Assembly (NCBI GenBank): GCA_034506315.1
Contig: JAPDPT010000038.1
Span: forward strand, 1 to 33,225
Reading direction: 5' to 3'
DNA: 33,225 nt
Source: a candidate division KSB1 bacterium
GTDB lineage: Bacteria; Zhuqueibacterota; Zhuqueibacteria; Oleimicrobiales; Geothermoviventaceae
Shown here: one piece after another, positions 1-9,856 of the stretch
Position numbering within the stretch: the stretch's first letter is position 1
Layout of the letters: every line of letters begins with the position of its first letter
Notes under the pieces: generated by a model
The model's input: the letters and a program-made list of their open reading frames with translations, nothing else
Database searches by the model: none
What the model was told of the DNA's origin: nothing
Position numbers and translations under genes: made by a program

Positions 1-1483
1 GCTCGCCGGCCCACTTCCGAGCCCGCACGGAATCGCCGCAGGCCAACGCCACCTGGGCAGCCCGTAAGAGCGCGAAGAGGCGGAGCGAGGGCGGACAATC
101 CTCACTCCTCGCCAGCGACAAGTACTGAGCGGTGTCGCCCGGCCCGCCGGTCACTGCCTCGGGGAACAGGATCGATCTACCCGGCCTGACGCACTCGATG
201 TCCTGACGAAGCAGCCGGCCGCCCCATTTCCACTGCGGCTCCCGTTCAGCAAGCTTCTCGAGGCGGGCAAGATCCTGCCTCGCCTCCGTTGGCTCACCCA
301 TCAGGTGGAACACATTGGCCCGATGGAACAGGGCTTCGGCCACGCGGGCCGTGTCCTCGGGGAAGTATTCCAGGACTCTCGTCAGCGCTTCCGCGCGGAG
401 CTCCAGCTCCCGCCGCGGTGGGACTCGTGGGTCCTCCACATCGAATGGAGTAGGGGCTCGAGCGTTCCGATTCGCCCAGTCAAGTTGCTCGCCGGCCGTG
501 TGGAAAACGGGCACCCGACCGCGAAACGGCACGCCAAGAATCTCTCCCTCCTGGGTATGGTAGACCAGGCTCCCGTGCCTCCACGCCACGTCCCCCAGCG
601 GTTCGGAATGAAACGTCAATCTGTAGGGACACGGCGGAAGAGAGTCCAGGGCGGAAGGACTGCCTTTCCCGCGCAGGGAGACCCTCTCGGGAAGGGGTAG
701 CAGAAACACATCGCTGCCGGCCGAATCTGCCGATCCCTGCTTGCCCAATAGACAGGCCAGATAGCGCTGCCCGGGGTCAAAGTCAAAGGCAAGGACGGGT
801 CGATTATCTGGTGTCGAGAGGGTATCCGGTGTACCTGCCAGGGTGTCCCGCCTCGCGTCGTAAGGGCAGAGGATTACGGATGGGCGTCCGCGAGCTTTGC
901 CGATCCAGGCCAACCATCGGCCGTCTGGTGACCAGCGGGGATTCCAGACCGGGCCGCGCACCAACCGCCGCACGTGCAGATTGCCCAGGTAGAGGAGCCA
1001 TATTTCCACCTGGCCCGCCCTGTCGGAAATGAAAGCCAGCTTCCCGCCCTTGGGATGCGGATCCGGATCCCCATCCAGACCGAAGCGCGGCGTGAGCCGA
1101 CGGGGTTGCCCCACGGTCCAGCAAGTCCACCCCCTTCGCTTCACCTCTACGAGAAACAGATCGCCCTCCGGATCATCCCGTGTGGACACGAAGAGGAGCC
1201 CGTGGCCGTCGTGCGTCCAGCGGGGCCGCCGGTCGATGGCCGGGTGATCCGTAATTGGAAAGGGCACACCCCCGTCTATTCGCCTGGCCCAGAGGTCCCA
1301 GTTATCCGTACGGCGCGAGGCGAACGCCACCCACCGCCCATCTGGCGAGACGGCGGGCTCGGCGTCCCGCTCTGGGTGCGTGGTTAGGCGCAGAGCCTGG
1401 CCCGCCTGCTCAGTGCTTGCCTCGCAGACACGGGCTCCCGTCCACGCCACCAGGAGGACAAGCGCGGCCGAAACAAGCCTCAT
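1..1483 (-). CDS. Secreted TolB/PD40-type beta-propeller protein with helical C-terminal part (3' end cut by window)
   Basis: An uninterrupted minus-strand frame of about 494 codons runs from ATG 1483 off the window start. The N-terminus (MRLVSAALVLLVAWTGA...) looks like a signal peptide, so the protein should be exported. Residues about 30-230 repeat the PD40 pattern seen in TolB and related propellers: AVSPDGRWVAFASRR, RWTHDGHGLLFVSTRDD, HPKGGKLAFISDRAG and RWSPDGRWLAWIGKA. After about residue 340 the sequence turns helical and Ala/Arg/Glu-rich and resembles TPR-like repeats (AEALFHRANVFHLMGEPTEA). The ATG overlaps the stop of the upstream lipoprotein gene by four bases (ATGA), which suggests translational coupling. 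The family supports a ligand- or protein-binding role outside the cytoplasm. The specific function is unknown, and this is not a canonical TolB because no Pal/Tol genes are nearby. Confidence 0.8.
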   Translation of the reverse strand, partial: MRLVSAALVLLVAWTGARVCEASTEQAGQALRLTTHPERDAEPAVSPDGRWVAFASRRTDNWDLWARRIDGGVPFPITDHPAIDRRPRWTHDGHGLLFVSTRDDPEGDLFLVEVKRRGWTCWTVGQPRRLTPRFGLDGDPDPHPKGGKLAFISDRAGQVEIWLLYLGNLHVRRLVRGPVWNPRWSPDGRWLAWIGKARGRPSVILCPYDARRDTLAGTPDTLSTPDNRPVLAFDFDPGQRYLACLLGKQGSADSAGSDVFLLPLPERVSLRGKGSPSALDSLPPCPYRLTFHSEPLGDVAWRHGSLVYHTQEGEILGVPFRGRVPVFHTAGEQLDWANRNARAPTPFDVEDPRVPPRRELELRAEALTRVLEYFPEDTARVAEALFHRANVFHLMGEPTEARQDLARLEKLAEREPQWKWGGRLLRQDIECVRPGRSILFPEAVTGGPGDTAQYLSLARSEDCPPSLRLFALLRAAQVALACGDSVRARKWAGE

Positions 1484-2031
1484 TCTTTCCGCACCCAGGT
1501 GCCGTCCTCCCTTTCCACCCAGGTTCCTGGAGGCGACTGCCGCTGGTACATTTTCGCCAGGGAGCGATCAATTGAGGCGCGGGGAGCCAGGCTCAGCCGG
1601 ACGTTGCTCGTCGCGATCCAGCCAGCAATGACGTCCCGGTCCGCATTCTCGGCCTCGACTACCCTCTGCGCTGCTTCCACCGTCCATCCCGCGGGGAGTC
1701 TGGAGGCGTCCCGAAGAATCACTCGACCGTGGGCATCCTCGCCGACGGCTCCGCTCCTCTTCAGATTCCGCAGATCCTCCGCGCGCCCTCTCTGCCGCTC
1801 GTACGCTGCCCTAACCTCAGGAGACGGCGGATTCGTCGCCACGGTGCCCCCGGCCGCGCGCGAGGAAATCACCGGATACGAGGATCCCAGCTGTTCGTAG
1901 GAACCCACCACCTGCTCGTCGAGGGAACTTCCGCCTCCTCCAACCTGAACCTCGGGCATCTTGACCGCACAGGAAAGCAGCATCCCGGCAAGCAGGATAC
2001 CCGCTGCCCGCACAAACTGCCGATTTCTCAT
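1480..2031 (-). CDS. YdbL-like (DUF1318) lipoprotein
   Basis: This 183-residue protein has an N-terminal signal sequence ending in the lipobox LLSC, giving a lipidated Cys at residue 21, so it should be membrane-anchored outside the cytoplasm. The C-terminal half matches what I know of the DUF1318/YdbL family: a basic stretch RAEDLRNLKRSGAVGED, the VVEAENADRDVIAGWIA segment, and the ending PPGTWVEREDGTWVRK. The start ATG follows a strong GGGAGGTG ribosome site. It lies 51 bp downstream of a YdbH-like gene, the same pairing seen in E. coli ydbH-ynbE-ydbL, where the proteins are linked to phospholipid transport to the outer membrane. No separate YnbE-like lipoprotein is visible here. The N-terminal lipoprotein part (CAVKMPEVQV...) may take that role, which is inference. 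Confidence 0.78.
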   Translation of the reverse strand: MRNRQFVRAAGILLAGMLLSCAVKMPEVQVGGGGSSLDEQVVGSYEQLGSSYPVISSRAAGGTVATNPPSPEVRAAYERQRGRAEDLRNLKRSGAVGEDAHGRVILRDASRLPAGWTVEAAQRVVEAENADRDVIAGWIATSNVRLSLAPRASIDRSLAKMYQRQSPPGTWVEREDGTWVRKE

Positions 2032-2082
2032 CGCCCACCTCCCGGCTTAGCCGCCAAGGCCCAACTCCATGACAGACCGCCC

Positions 2083-5000
2083 TTACCTGCCCGGCAGCGA
2101 GCTGTCGTACGGCAAAACCGGACTCTTTCGGAAAGCCAGCAATCCCTCAATGGGAACTCGGGTCGTCGTGATCCGCCCTCCCCGGAGGCGAAGCGGTGCG
2201 AACCAGGGCTGCTTGAGGTCAATCTGAGGATAGAGGTAGCCATTGTGCAGCTCGAAACGCATCCGCGTGGGGCGGAAGCCAAGCCTCAGCAGCCGGCGCA
2301 CGCTCTGGATGCCTCGGTGAGTGCCGAGAGGATCCAGAGAGCGAAGGATGTCGTCGGCCACATCGCTGCCGATCCGCGAGAAATCGACCCAGCCATCGTA
2401 GCTCGAAAGATCGGACGGGCGAAGGCCTTTCCCCCTGAGCTGGATCGAGCCTGAAAGGAGAGAAGAGCGGTCCGCCTTTTCCCGCAACAGAGCGGCGGAG
2501 CTCAGCCTGGACAGCTGCACCTCGGTCTCGAGAGTACCGGTCCAGCCCGTGGCGTTCCTCAGGTCGTAAAGGAAACGGCCGCCGATCGAGCCATCGAACC
2601 CAAAGACGCGGAAGAAGGGTACGAGCACCACTCCGCCTCCGCAGTACACGGCCGCTCGAAGTCTCTCCAAACGGTATTTCCCGATCCGCAGCGCGGTGGT
2701 CCAGACGGTGTCCAGCCTCGCCTCGGGAGCCCGCCGCCAGCGGTAGTCGTCCCAAAGGGCTACGTGGCGTCCCGCCTCCTCGCCCTGAGGGAGAAAGACG
2801 GGTTCCCTACCCGAGCGGTCCACAAGGTAGTCGAAGCGCACAGAGCCCTGCAGAGAGTCCACGTAAATGCCGTTTCCGAGTTCAAGGCTGGCAAGCCTCG
2901 GTGAGGCCAGCCCATAGAAGCGAAGGGAGTCGCCTGCGAAGTCGACACCACCCCCAAACTCCACGCAGCCCTTCAGGGCCATCCTCTCGGTGATGGGTGC
3001 AAAGTCAGGCGGACGAGCCACTCCCTTGTATCGGAGGGTCCCGCACAATCGACTCTGGCCGGACACTTTTACTTCCCCGCCGCCCTCTGCTACGAGGGCA
3101 AGAGCGGCGTTCAGAGCGCGAAACGTGTCCAAGTAAACCTGCCGGGTCCGAGGGTTGAAACGGAGAACGACATCGGTCTGAGTGCCTCGAATGGGCCTGC
3201 CAAGGCTCTCGAGCCATAAGCTATCTACCCGTCCCCGCCCGTGCAGTCGGACACAGCACCCCTCCCCCGTGAAGTCGCCCGTCAACTGGATCTGTCCGCT
3301 CGCGAAGCCCACATCCCTGCGACGGAACAAGCCCTTCGTGATGTCCAGATGTCCCCTGAGCCATGGTTTCCCTTTGGCAGGCCCCGCCTCGGCCTCGATC
3401 CGGATCTGCCCTGCGACATCTGCTTCGCGCGCCGTGCCCGAGAGAAGGGGTTTCAGCCAGGCGTAGATAGGTCCGAGGTTAACACCCAACGTGTCGATTC
3501 GCAGAACGTAGCCGCGCTTCGACCACCGAAATCCTCCTCGAGCTGCCAGATCTCTGCCCATCTTCAGTTCCCAGGCGGGCAGGAGGAGCTCGGCCCGCTC
3601 GGGGTCGAAAGAGCCCATCCCGCGCAGCTGGCCTCTTTGGGGGCTCAACACAACGGGCTCAACGGGGTGCGGAATCAACAGGGAATCAACTGACCAGTCT
3701 CCGCGGACGTGAATCGACCGATCCCCCGGGAGAAGAGCCGAGGCCATCAGGTCCACCCTTCCAGAAGCTGGGAGGTCGAAAAGGGTTTGCGGGCGCAAGC
3801 GCCTGATTTCTGCCCTGGCGGTGCCGCGAAGACTGGAACGAACGTTGGGGGTGGACCAGTCCGACTGCAGATAGGCAAAGCCGCCGAACCCCTCCCGGAC
3901 CTCAAAGTGAACGTGAGCCTGATATGGCCAGCGGACCGAATCCAGGGAACATCCGACGTCCAGTGTAACCTGGCGCAGCTCTTGTGCCCTCCCGTTTACC
4001 CGGAGGGAACAGGACTCCACCCCCCCTGTCAGGCTCAGTTCACCGCCCAACCACCTTCCACCGCGCAGCACGACGTTGGACTGACAGCCGAGCGAAACCG
4101 AGGTGAGGCGGAGAGGCGGCTCTGTGAGGCGCAGCTTGGGGGCGGAAATCTCCAGGACGGCCATCGCCACCAGATCTTGGCCCAGTCCACGCACGTCAAT
4201 CGGATCGAGAGAAACGCGGAGATTCTTGAGATCGGACAGCTCCAGCCTCGGACGAAAGGCGGACAGCCAGGATAATCCAACCTTCGCCAACTCGTCCACC
4301 CTGCAGTCGACGGAGTGAGCGCGAAGGTGCCAAGCTCCCTCCCCTGCCGAAAGCTCGCCACGAAGCGAGAGAGCCCTAAGCAGCGTGAACTCCAGGAGCT
4401 CCAGGGCGAGCCGCTCGGCTGTATCCGCTCTCGCGGCCCGGCCAGTTATCCGCACCCTGAGTGCCTCTTCGATGATCTGGGCGGGCCCAGCCTTTGGCCC
4501 TATCGGCCCGTGCAGTTCGACCCGCGGGATCTCCGCCCGCAGATCCAGTTCCGCTCCTACCGAGTCCAGCTTGGCGAGAAATTCCACGTCCAGTGAGGCG
4601 GCTCCCAGGCAGACCCCGATGGGTTTTTCCACTTCCAGAGAGCCCTGCCTGCACGCCAGGCCCGCTCGCGCGCGCAGGCCACCGAACGCAAGCGGGCCTC
4701 TTGGAGCCCGCAGCCCCTCCAGCCTTGCGTCCCAGCCCGCCGTGCGGACCCGGAAAGCAAGCCCGTCATCGCCAACGGCGACCCATTCGAGGGCCGCTCC
4801 CTCAAGGCGAACACCGACCAATTCGATTTCCAGCGGCAGAGACCGGGCAGCAGGCACAGGCACCACGGGTTGCGGGCCTGGACTCGGCTCTTGGGGGCCG
4901 GCCGCAACGCGCCTGCTTGCGACCAGAGCAAAGGGGTGAACGATCTGGATCGAATGGATGAGCATCCGTCGCTGGAGAAGCGACCACGGGTTGTAGCGCA

Positions 5001-5301
5001 GGACCAGTCTCTCAATGAAGATAGAGTCCAAAGAGGAACGCTGCAGAGGATGCTCCCCCTTTCTGGGGCCGATGCGGAGGGAATCGAATTGGAAACCTCG
5101 TAGGAGGTGAAACGAAGCGTGGCCGAGGTCTACGGTTCGACTGAGGCGAGCGCTGAGCTCCTGAGCCAGCTCGCTGGCGATCCGCTCCGGGGGCCACCGC
5201 ATCCTCACATACAAGACCGCGGCCAGTGCCGTTGCGCCCCCTGCGAAGGCCAGCGCCAGGACAATCCAGAGGGGTCTATTCCGACGTCCGCGAAAACTCA
5301 T
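2083..5301 (-). CDS. YdbH-like AsmA/TamB-superfamily protein (putative inter-membrane lipid transfer)
   Basis: A very long protein (1072 residues from ATG 5301; a GTG at 5319 would add six). It has one N-terminal membrane segment at about residues 10-31, followed by almost entirely beta-rich sequence with the alternating hydrophobic pattern of AsmA-fold proteins. The opening after the membrane helix (VDLGHASFHLLRGFQFDSLRI) is typical of AsmA N-terminal domains. The end (SRIGSDVADDILRSLDPLG and FELHNGYLYPQIDL) resembles the C-terminal domain of YdbH. In E. coli YdbH is 879 residues and acts, partly redundantly with TamB and YhdP, in phospholipid movement across the periplasm. Its place directly upstream of a YdbL-like lipoprotein gene strengthens the call. 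The family is quite secure. The transport role is inferred. Confidence 0.72.
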   Translation of the reverse strand: MSFRGRRNRPLWIVLALAFAGGATALAAVLYVRMRWPPERIASELAQELSARLSRTVDLGHASFHLLRGFQFDSLRIGPRKGEHPLQRSSLDSIFIERLVLRYNPWSLLQRRMLIHSIQIVHPFALVASRRVAAGPQEPSPGPQPVVPVPAARSLPLEIELVGVRLEGAALEWVAVGDDGLAFRVRTAGWDARLEGLRAPRGPLAFGGLRARAGLACRQGSLEVEKPIGVCLGAASLDVEFLAKLDSVGAELDLRAEIPRVELHGPIGPKAGPAQIIEEALRVRITGRAARADTAERLALELLEFTLLRALSLRGELSAGEGAWHLRAHSVDCRVDELAKVGLSWLSAFRPRLELSDLKNLRVSLDPIDVRGLGQDLVAMAVLEISAPKLRLTEPPLRLTSVSLGCQSNVVLRGGRWLGGELSLTGGVESCSLRVNGRAQELRQVTLDVGCSLDSVRWPYQAHVHFEVREGFGGFAYLQSDWSTPNVRSSLRGTARAEIRRLRPQTLFDLPASGRVDLMASALLPGDRSIHVRGDWSVDSLLIPHPVEPVVLSPQRGQLRGMGSFDPERAELLLPAWELKMGRDLAARGGFRWSKRGYVLRIDTLGVNLGPIYAWLKPLLSGTAREADVAGQIRIEAEAGPAKGKPWLRGHLDITKGLFRRRDVGFASGQIQLTGDFTGEGCCVRLHGRGRVDSLWLESLGRPIRGTQTDVVLRFNPRTRQVYLDTFRALNAALALVAEGGGEVKVSGQSRLCGTLRYKGVARPPDFAPITERMALKGCVEFGGGVDFAGDSLRFYGLASPRLASLELGNGIYVDSLQGSVRFDYLVDRSGREPVFLPQGEEAGRHVALWDDYRWRRAPEARLDTVWTTALRIGKYRLERLRAAVYCGGGVVLVPFFRVFGFDGSIGGRFLYDLRNATGWTGTLETEVQLSRLSSAALLREKADRSSLLSGSIQLRGKGLRPSDLSSYDGWVDFSRIGSDVADDILRSLDPLGTHRGIQSVRRLLRLGFRPTRMRFELHNGYLYPQIDLKQPWFAPLRLRGGRITTTRVPIEGLLAFRKSPVLPYDSSLPGR

Positions 5302-5386
5302 GGCCGGGCATCCGCACACGGACCTCTGGACACCGTGGCCTGCGCACCGCCGCGTCGTTCGCCGCAGCGACCGCCGGCGACCAAGT

Positions 5387-6820
5387 TCAAGCAGGGGCCC
5401 TTTCTTCCAGGACCAGGTCTCCCTGTACCTTGAAATCTGAGGGTAGTTTCTCCCTCAGCTCGTGGCTGTTCAGGGCGAAAAGCGGGCTAATCTCGATGCG
5501 CACCGCCGGCTCCCCTGAGGCATCTCGGGGCACCGCTATGCCTGCTTCCTCCAGCCAGCGTGCAAAAAGGCGGATCATGTCGCGGCGTGCCGTCTCGGGA
5601 CTGTCCAACCCCTCCGCATTCTTCACCGGGCTGTATTCCTCCGATCGAGAAGCTTCCAAGAACACGGCCCGCTCGGCGAACGGCAACGCATCGAACACGA
5701 ACATCTCGAACTTATAGGCGTTGGGCTCTCGAGGAGCCACTCTCCTCCCCTCGCGGTCCAGGTGCGGGACTTTCTTGTGAGCGATGTGCAGCGGGAATTT
5801 GCCAGCCTGAGAAACCACGCGGCGCACAAAGGACACGTTGTAGCAATGCTCCGCGATGCTCCCCGCCCAGTACCGGAGCTCGCCATCGGGCGTTCGAGCT
5901 TCCATTTCCTCTCGTGTGAGGTCGCTGTATTCGATGACCGCAAATCGGCCATCGCGCCTGCCCACCACGCCCAGCTTTTCATAGGGATCGCGCTTGCGAA
6001 TCACCTTGAGGCTCATCTCGGCATTTTCCAGAAGATGGAATCCAAGGAACACGGGGTCACAAAGCCGGATGAGCGGATTATCCACCTGGAAGTGATAGAG
6101 GACCTCCACGCCTCTGGCCTCGAGCTGGTCCAGCACGCCACTCCGCACAAGGGCAAAGAGGACCCCTCCGTGCCCGTTCGGGCTCTCGAAAACTCGCCAC
6201 TTCTCCTCGAGCAACAGCTTCCCGTCCGGGTCGAGAGCCGGAATGGTATCCTGGATGAAGAACAGCACCTGATCGCTGGGGAGGCCAAAGTACTGTTTCT
6301 CGGCAAAGAAGGTACGAGTGGGCAGATCCGTGGCGGGGCTCGTCATGATCGCCCAGGGCACCGGGCGCCCATACTTGCGGCTTATCGCCCGTATCTTTTC
6401 GGCGTGGTACTGAAATAGCGAGCGTTCGGTAACCGGACCAATCGGAAACGTTCCCTTCGGCTGACCGTACCCGAGCCTTGTCGCCTGCCCTCCGGCAACG
6501 AGGACGGCAGCGACTTTGCCTTGCCGAAGGGCCTCCTCGCCCGTCGCCCGTGCCTGCTCTCGCTTCTTCCAGTCTTCGTCAGAAGTGGGAAGGGCGATGA
6601 TGTCGACGGGCTCAAGCTCCCCAGCTCGGCTTTCACCCTGTAAATGTCGCCGGAGGAGATCTTGCAGCTGGCTCACCAGCCCGAGGTCAATGCGGGAAAG
6701 TTGCTGCACCAGCTCTTTCCGCTGGGCGGCTGTGAGTTCGTCCCAGAAACGAAAAACGTGGCTTTGGCCTGCCCGCTCGTACGCTCGCCGCAGTTCCGCA
6801 ATTCTGGCCTGGTCCATCAT
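5387..6820 (-). CDS. UAP/UDPGP-family UDP-sugar pyrophosphorylase (probable UDP-N-acetylglucosamine diphosphorylase)
   Basis: A cytoplasmic nucleotidyltransferase of 478 residues counted from the ATG at 6820. Two ATGs, at 6820 and 6817, follow a GGGGAG ribosome site, so the upstream in-frame extension to 6886 is probably not translated. It carries UDPGP-family hallmarks: the nucleotide loop LVAGGQATRLGYGQPKG, SPNGHGGV for base or sugar contact, VDNPLIRLCDPVFLG around the metal-binding Asp, VIEYSDLT, and YKFEMFVFDALPFA followed by SPVKNAEGLDSPETAR. These last two blocks are characteristic of eukaryote-type UAP1 enzymes, which make UDP-GlcNAc from UTP and GlcNAc-1-phosphate. This differs from the bacterial GlmU fold. 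It lies just downstream of lon. UDP-GalNAc or UDP-glucose as product cannot be excluded. Confidence 0.85.
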   Translation of the reverse strand: MMDQARIAELRRAYERAGQSHVFRFWDELTAAQRKELVQQLSRIDLGLVSQLQDLLRRHLQGESRAGELEPVDIIALPTSDEDWKKREQARATGEEALRQGKVAAVLVAGGQATRLGYGQPKGTFPIGPVTERSLFQYHAEKIRAISRKYGRPVPWAIMTSPATDLPTRTFFAEKQYFGLPSDQVLFFIQDTIPALDPDGKLLLEEKWRVFESPNGHGGVLFALVRSGVLDQLEARGVEVLYHFQVDNPLIRLCDPVFLGFHLLENAEMSLKVIRKRDPYEKLGVVGRRDGRFAVIEYSDLTREEMEARTPDGELRYWAGSIAEHCYNVSFVRRVVSQAGKFPLHIAHKKVPHLDREGRRVAPREPNAYKFEMFVFDALPFAERAVFLEASRSEEYSPVKNAEGLDSPETARRDMIRLFARWLEEAGIAVPRDASGEPAVRIEISPLFALNSHELREKLPSDFKVQGDLVLEERAPA

Positions 6821-6882
6821 ACACCGCTCCCCTTCCCTGACTCCGGGCGCTGCCCCAGAACCTAACCAAGCGAGGTACAAGA

Positions 6883-9309
6883 TCACGGATTGACGGGAGT
6901 CCCCTCCTTCTGCAGCCGCGTTGACCGCTTCCTTTTCTTGGCGGCGCCTGTCTTTGCGAAGGCGATCCGGAGCACCTGATCGAGATTCTCCACGAAGTGG
7001 AACTCCAGTTCGTCGAGGACCCCCTTGGGGATTTCCTCCAGGTCTTTCCGATTACGCTCGGGCAGGATCACGGTCCGGATTCCCGCCCGATGGGCGGCCA
7101 GTACCTTTTCTTTGATGCCCCCAACCGGCAACACCTTGCCCCGCAAGGTAATCTCCCCGGTCATCGCCAGGTCGTGGCGCACAGGTTTGCCCGTGAGAAG
7201 CGAAACGAGGGCGGTGACGATCGTGACGCCCGCCGATGGACCGTCTTTGGGTATCGCTCCGGCAGGGACGTGAATGTGGATGTCGCTTTTTTCCATGAAG
7301 TTCTCTTCAATTCCCAGCTTCTGTGCCCGCGAGCGCACCCAGGATAGTGCGGCCTGGGCCGACTCCCGCATCACTTCGCCCAGCTGTCCCGTAAGGATGA
7401 GCTGCTTGGAGCCCGGCATCCGGGTGCACTCGACGAACAGAATGTCACCCCCGGAGGGAGTCCAGGCGAGCCCCGTCGCCACCCCTGGCTCCGAGGTTCG
7501 CTCAGCCACCTCAGAAAAGTACTTGGGCGGGCCCAGGTACTCAGGTACCTTGGCCGCGGTGATGACCTCCCGCACAGGCCCTTCCAGCGCTACCTTCTTA
7601 GCGACCTTGCGGCAGATGTTGGCGATCTCTCGCTCCAGGTTCCTCAGACCCGCCTCCCGGGTGTACTCGCGGATGATCCGGCGCACCGCCCTTTTTTCGA
7701 AACGCAGGTTATCCCTGCGCAGACCGTGCTCCTTGAGCTGGCGCGGGATCAGGTACTTGAAGGCGATCATCAGCTTTTCCTCTTCGGTATACCCAGGAAG
7801 CTCCAGCACCTCCATCCGGTCCCGTAACGGCGGCGGAACGGTGTCCAGAACGTTCGCCGTGCAGATGAACATGACCCGCGAGAGATCGAACTTGACGTCC
7901 AGGTAATGATCGACGAAGCTATTGTTCTGCTCGGGATCCAGCACCTCCAGGAGTGCACTGGAGGGATCCCCACGAAAGTCGGCGCCCAGCTTGTCCACCT
8001 CATCCAGCATGAAGACAGGGTTGTTGCTGCCGGCGGTGCGCAGGCCCCGGATGATCCTTCCGGGGAGGGCGCCAACGTAGGTCCGACGATGACCGCGGAT
8101 CTCCGCCTCGTCGCGCACGCCACCGAGGGAGATACGGACGAACTTCCGGCCCAGGGCCCGCGCGATGGACCGGCCGAGTGAGGTCTTCCCCACACCCGGC
8201 GGCCCTACGAAGCAGAGGATGGGGCCCTTCTGGTCCTGCTTGAGTTTCCGAACCGCCAGGAACTCCAGGATGCGCTCCTTCACTCGTTTCAGATCATAAT
8301 GGTCCTCGTCGAGGATGCGCTGGGCGCGCTCGATATCGAGGTTATCCTCGGTCGAAACGGACCAGGGCAGGGAGACCAGCCAGTCCAGGTAGGTGCGCGC
8401 TACCGTGTATTCGGCAGCACCAGGGGGCATTTTGGCCAGGCGATCGAGCTCCCGCAAAGCCTCCTTCTCGGCCTCCTCAGGCATGCGCGCCTGCTCGATC
8501 TTCTCCCGCAGCTCGCGGATCTCCGCGGTGCGTTCATCCTCCATCCCCAGCTCTTTCTGAATGGCCTTGAGCTGCTCGCGGAGGAAATACTCCCTCTGGC
8601 TCTTGCTCAGTTCGGATTGTACCTGGTCCTGGATTTTCGAGCTCATTTCCAGGACCTCGATGATGCGGCTGAGGTGGACCACAAGGCGCTCGAGCCGCAG
8701 CTTCACATTGAGTTCTTCCAGAAGGGCCTGCTTCTCCTCCGTGGGCAGGGTGATGTTGCTGGCCACGAGATCCGCCAGGCGACTCGGATCGGGAGTATTC
8801 ATGGCCGCCACCGCCAGCTCGTCCGGCAGATGCGGCGACATGTTCACCACCCTCTGGAAGAGGGAGCTCACGGTATTGGCCAGAGCCTCGAGCTCCGTAC
8901 TGGGCTCCACGATATCCTCAAGCGGGCGAATCAGGGCGCGGAAGTACGGGTCCGTCTGGGTAATCTTCACCAGCTGGATTCGGCGCAGCCCCTGCACCAG
9001 CACGCGCAGGCTGCCGTCTGGAAACTTGAGCATCTTGAGGATGCTGGCAACCGTACCATAGCGATAGATCTGCTCAGGGCTGGGGTCCTCGATCTCCGCC
9101 TTGCGCTGGGCCACCAGCCCCAGGATTCGGTTGCCCACTACGACATCCTGGATAAGCTGGACGCTCTTCGGACGCGCCACGACCAAGGGCGTTACCATAT
9201 ACGGGTAGATCACCGTGTCCCGGAGGGGCAGGATAGGCACTTCCGTCGGGATCTCTCGGCCCCGCACTTCCTCGTCCGAAGCATACTGTTCAAGGTCCTC
9301 GTCGCGCAT
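6883..9309 (-). CDS. lon: ATP-dependent Lon protease
   Basis: An 808-residue protein of normal length for bacterial LonA (E. coli 784). In order it has the N-terminal substrate-binding domain (starting [16 protein letters not shown]), a coiled-coil region with the [15 protein letters not shown] signature, the AAA+ module with Walker [10 protein letters not shown] near residue 370 and Walker [10 protein letters not shown], and the C-terminal protease domain. The catalytic Ser sits in [10 protein letters not shown] near residue 691, and the partner Lys in [13 protein letters not shown] near 734. It degrades misfolded and regulatory proteins in the cytoplasm. AGGTGAT precedes the ATG, and the gene lies only 16 bp downstream of an Hsp20 gene. 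The two probably form a proteostasis pair on one transcript. Confidence 0.97.
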   Translation of the reverse strand: MRDEDLEQYASDEEVRGREIPTEVPILPLRDTVIYPYMVTPLVVARPKSVQLIQDVVVGNRILGLVAQRKAEIEDPSPEQIYRYGTVASILKMLKFPDGSLRVLVQGLRRIQLVKITQTDPYFRALIRPLEDIVEPSTELEALANTVSSLFQRVVNMSPHLPDELAVAAMNTPDPSRLADLVASNITLPTEEKQALLEELNVKLRLERLVVHLSRIIEVLEMSSKIQDQVQSELSKSQREYFLREQLKAIQKELGMEDERTAEIRELREKIEQARMPEEAEKEALRELDRLAKMPPGAAEYTVARTYLDWLVSLPWSVSTEDNLDIERAQRILDEDHYDLKRVKERILEFLAVRKLKQDQKGPILCFVGPPGVGKTSLGRSIARALGRKFVRISLGGVRDEAEIRGHRRTYVGALPGRIIRGLRTAGSNNPVFMLDEVDKLGADFRGDPSSALLEVLDPEQNNSFVDHYLDVKFDLSRVMFICTANVLDTVPPPLRDRMEVLELPGYTEEEKLMIAFKYLIPRQLKEHGLRRDNLRFEKRAVRRIIREYTREAGLRNLEREIANICRKVAKKVALEGPVREVITAAKVPEYLGPPKYFSEVAERTSEPGVATGLAWTPSGGDILFVECTRMPGSKQLILTGQLGEVMRESAQAALSWVRSRAQKLGIEENFMEKSDIHIHVPAGAIPKDGPSAGVTIVTALVSLLTGKPVRHDLAMTGEITLRGKVLPVGGIKEKVLAAHRAGIRTVILPERNRKDLEEIPKGVLDELEFHFVENLDQVLRIAFAKTGAAKKRKRSTRLQKEGTPVNP

Positions 9310-9325
9310 ACCCGATCACCTGTGG

Positions 9326-9769
9326 TTACTCCGTCTCCAGCTCCACCTCAAAAGGCCCCTTCTTCTCCGGGTTTTCCTTCGCGACGTGGATTTCCAGCAT
9401 CCCGTTCCGGTAAACAGCCCGAATGGGGTTGTTCCTGACTTCGTCCGGGAGGACGAAGATCTTTTCAAAGGGGCCGTAGGAAATTTCCATCTGCTGATAG
9501 GTCACGGGCGTGCACGGATGGGATTCCGGCCGGTAGCCCCGGACGATCAGGCGATCTCCCTGAAGCGTAACGTGCAGGCGATTCTTGTCCAGGCCGGCCG
9601 CTTCCATCCGGATGACCACCTCCTCATCCGTTTCGAAGATGTCGGTGTTCGGGTTCCACATGGTTCCGGTGACGATCATCGAGTAGCCACGCGCCAGGAG
9701 GATATCGGCTGAGTACCCTCCGCGCGGTGAGGCAAGCTCGATGATGACCCGCTTGGCTCGGGAAGCCAT
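9326..9769 (-). CDS. hsp20: Hsp20/alpha-crystallin family small heat-shock protein
   Basis: A 147-residue protein whose central and C-terminal part (about residues 38-140) is an alpha-crystallin domain: NPNTDIFETDEEVVIRMEAA, LQGDRLIVRGYR, YGPFEKIFVLPDEV and the end signature YRNGMLEIHV. Such proteins hold unfolding proteins as oligomeric chaperones without ATP. The N-terminus is short and differs from typical Hsp20 arms (RVIIELASPRGG), and I do not see a clear IxI anchor at the C-terminus. The ATG has a GGAGG site five bases upstream. The position immediately before lon suggests co-expression of holdase and protease. Confidence 0.92.
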   Translation of the reverse strand: MASRAKRVIIELASPRGGYSADILLARGYSMIVTGTMWNPNTDIFETDEEVVIRMEAAGLDKNRLHVTLQGDRLIVRGYRPESHPCTPVTYQQMEISYGPFEKIFVLPDEVRNNPIRAVYRNGMLEIHVAKENPEKKGPFEVELETE

Positions 9770-9816
9770 GCTCGCCTCCGTCGGCCCGACGTTGATGGCC
9801 GCCTCGTTTGTTGTAC

Positions 9817-9842
9817 CTCCGACTGCCGGGACAGGTTCGGAG
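9817..9842 (-). other. Inverted repeat in the prpD-hsp20 spacer
   Basis: CTCCGA at 9817-9822 pairs with TCGGAG at 9837-9842, with a possible inner CTG/CAG pairing. No T-tract follows in the direction of transcription, so it is not a standard intrinsic terminator. It could be an RNA processing or partial-attenuation hairpin separating the metabolic genes from the chaperone/protease genes. Confidence 0.3.
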
Positions 9843-9856
9843 AACCCCTCCCCGGC

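Noticed and set aside
8299-9438. Plus-strand frame of 379 codons opposite lon
   Set aside because: It mirrors the conserved Lon N-terminal region and shows no domain of its own.
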